A DNA stretch of 5,822 bases from Pedosphaera sp. (lineage in GTDB: Bacteria > Verrucomicrobiota > Verrucomicrobiae > Limisphaerales > Pedosphaeraceae). Shown here one piece after another: positions 4,722 to 5,822 of the stretch (position 1 is its first letter; every line of letters begins with the position of its first letter). The stretch is from positions 1-5,822 of the forward strand of contig JAQGPB010000311.1 in the NCBI GenBank assembly GCA_028293265.1. The letters are read 5' to 3'. Under the pieces are notes generated by a model. That model searched no databases, had not been told where the DNA came from, and worked only from the letters and a program-made list of their open reading frames with translations. The position numbers and the translations under genes were made by a program.

Positions 4722-5822
4722 CTGCTTTTAATTTTGGTTGCCCTCTTGGTGGCCAACAATACATTTGCCCAAACCGGCCCGCCCGCCCTGCCCACGCTGC
4801 CCGCTGGCAGGATGCTGGATGCCTGGCACTTCCAGACCACCAACTGGACCAGCATGTTCGGCGATCCTCCGCTGGCCGCAACCAATCTTTCCCTCACCGC
4901 CGATTGGGCGGGCAACGGGTTGCTTTTGGATTCCACCAACCAGGCCTATCTGGTTTACCCGGTTGTTGAAAGCGACGGGTGGACGAATATCGCCTTTTTG
5001 AACGGTTCCCTTGAAATGTGGTTCGCGCCGGATTGGAACTCATCCGATGGCATCGGCAATTGGGGCACACTCTTGGAGGCGGGCACTTGGACCACCAACC
5101 TGGCCACCGCGACTGGAGCTTGGGGACTATACATCTCGCCCGACGGCTCCAATCTTTGCTTCTCGGCGCAAAGCACCAGTTTGACCACCAATTTTTTGAC
5201 CGCCCCCATCTCCTGGAACGCGGGCGAGTGGCATCATATCGCCCTCACCTATTCCGCCACCAACAGCGCCTTGTATCTGGAAGGGGCCTTGATCACCAAC
5301 GGGCCGGGGATAAGTGCCATCCCAAGCGCAAGTGTGCTCACCAATGGTTTTTCCGTGGGAAGCGACGGCAACGGGACCGCTCAGTTGCAGGCCCGCGGCA
5401 TTTTCAACGATCTCATCACCTACAATTACCCACTGGACGTCAACACCGTCTCCAACCGCTACGCCACTATTTCACCCAACGTCTATCCCCTGCCTTCCGG
5501 CGGCGGTTTCCACCTTTACAACAGTTTCAGCGCCCCGCCGCCGCCCGATGGCGGCGGTGGCAGCACCAACGGCGGAGGCGGCGTCACCTTCAATTCGCCC
5601 AATTACACGACAAATGATTTCTGGCTGCAGTTTGCCGGCGCGACCAATACCGGCGCGGCCATGACTGTCCAATTAGTGATCCATGCACCCTGGAACGTGA
5701 CCAACGGCGTGTTTGACCTCTTCCAAACCGCCAATCTCATCCCCAGCGCCTGGCAATGGGTGAGGCGTTGCGCCCCCGGCCAGACCAACATCAACGTCAC
5801 CAACGACCTCACCAGCCCGCAG
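4722..5822 (+). CDS. Secreted LamG/concanavalin A-like domain protein (3' end outside window; start unresolved)
   Basis: The frame is open without a stop from 4692 to the window edge (in-frame TAA at 4689-4691), giving 367 codons from the CTG at 4722. It starts with a hydrophobic signal-peptide core (LLLILVALLVA, residues 1-11) and a likely cut after NNTFA (16). About 25-250 is a LamG-like beta-sandwich: SLEMWFAPDW (96-105), WGLYISPDGSNLCFSAQ (134-150) and the hallmark WHHIALTYSATNSALYLEG (170-188). A Pro/Gly linker (271-287) leads to a second, unnamed domain with HAPWNVTNGVFDLF (321-334) and SAWQWVRRCAPGQTN (342-356). The protein is rich in Thr and Asn. LamG domains often bind carbohydrate or cell-surface ligands; the true ligand is unknown. 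No ATG or GTG lies before the hydrophobic core in frame, and the in-frame TTGs (4734, 4746) would truncate it. The likeliest start is the ATG at 4667 after correcting a one-base insertion. It may be a pseudogene if the frameshift is real. Confidence 0.82.
   Translation, partial: MLLILVALLVANNTFAQTGPPALPTLPAGRMLDAWHFQTTNWTSMFGDPPLAATNLSLTADWAGNGLLLDSTNQAYLVYPVVESDGWTNIAFLNGSLEMWFAPDWNSSDGIGNWGTLLEAGTWTTNLATATGAWGLYISPDGSNLCFSAQSTSLTTNFLTAPISWNAGEWHHIALTYSATNSALYLEGALITNGPGISAIPSASVLTNGFSVGSDGNGTAQLQARGIFNDLITYNYPLDVNTVSNRYATISPNVYPLPSGGGFHLYNSFSAPPPPDGGGGSTNGGGGVTFNSPNYTTNDFWLQFAGATNTGAAMTVQLVIHAPWNVTNGVFDLFQTANLIPSAWQWVRRCAPGQTNINVTNDLTSPQ
5535..5560. other. Strong GC hairpin encoding a Pro/Gly linker
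   Basis: Within the LamG gene, CCGCCGCCGCC (5535-5545) pairs with GGCGGCGGTGG (5550-5560) around a CGAT loop: 11 bp with a single G-T pair. It encodes the PPPPDGGGG linker between the LamG domain and the next one. The fold may simply follow from adjacent Pro and Gly codon runs, as CCN and GGN codons are complementary. Confidence 0.6.

Overview
The window looks like chromosomal DNA of a Verrucomicrobiota bacterium, probably of the Pedosphaera/Limisphaerales type. This is an inference from three things: GC-rich genes with a Thr/Asn-rich secreted LamG protein, a sugar kinase of the kind common in Planctomycetes and Verrucomicrobia, and long intergenic spacers full of short 7-8 nt tandem repeats. 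No rRNA, tRNA or taxonomic marker gene is present to settle it.

Layout. Positions 1-228 hold no supported gene, but carry the outer half of an inverted array of 8-nt repeats. Positions 229-1752 (minus strand) encode a complete AMP-forming acyl-CoA synthetase, whose last 13 residues are written in the inner half of that array. Positions 1753-2670 are a 918-bp spacer with no convincing gene: heptamer repeats, GC-rich hairpins, A/T tracts, a terminator/antiterminator-like fold and two perfect inverted repeats. Then follow three plus-strand genes: a secreted TPR protein resembling the eukaryotic RMDN (FAM82) family (2671-3453), a PfkB-family sugar kinase of the 2-dehydro-3-deoxygluconokinase type (3588-4670), and a secreted LamG/concanavalin-like protein that runs off the right edge (4722 to beyond 5822).

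How they may work together. The kinase and the LamG gene are probably cotranscribed: an ATG overlaps the kinase stop as ATGA, and it would begin the LamG protein if one extra base at about 4692-4699 were removed. A KDG-type kinase beside a secreted carbohydrate-binding-like protein fits uronate-containing polysaccharide use, but no polysaccharide lyase or aldolase lies in the window. The acyl-CoA synthetase is divergent from the other genes and functionally unrelated as far as can be seen.

The points most worth following are the several families of 7-8 nt tandem repeats in the spacers, one of which has become coding sequence; the missing LamG start codon; the RMDN-like protein; and the regulatory-looking spacer before it. 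No CRISPR array, insertion sequence or defence system was found.
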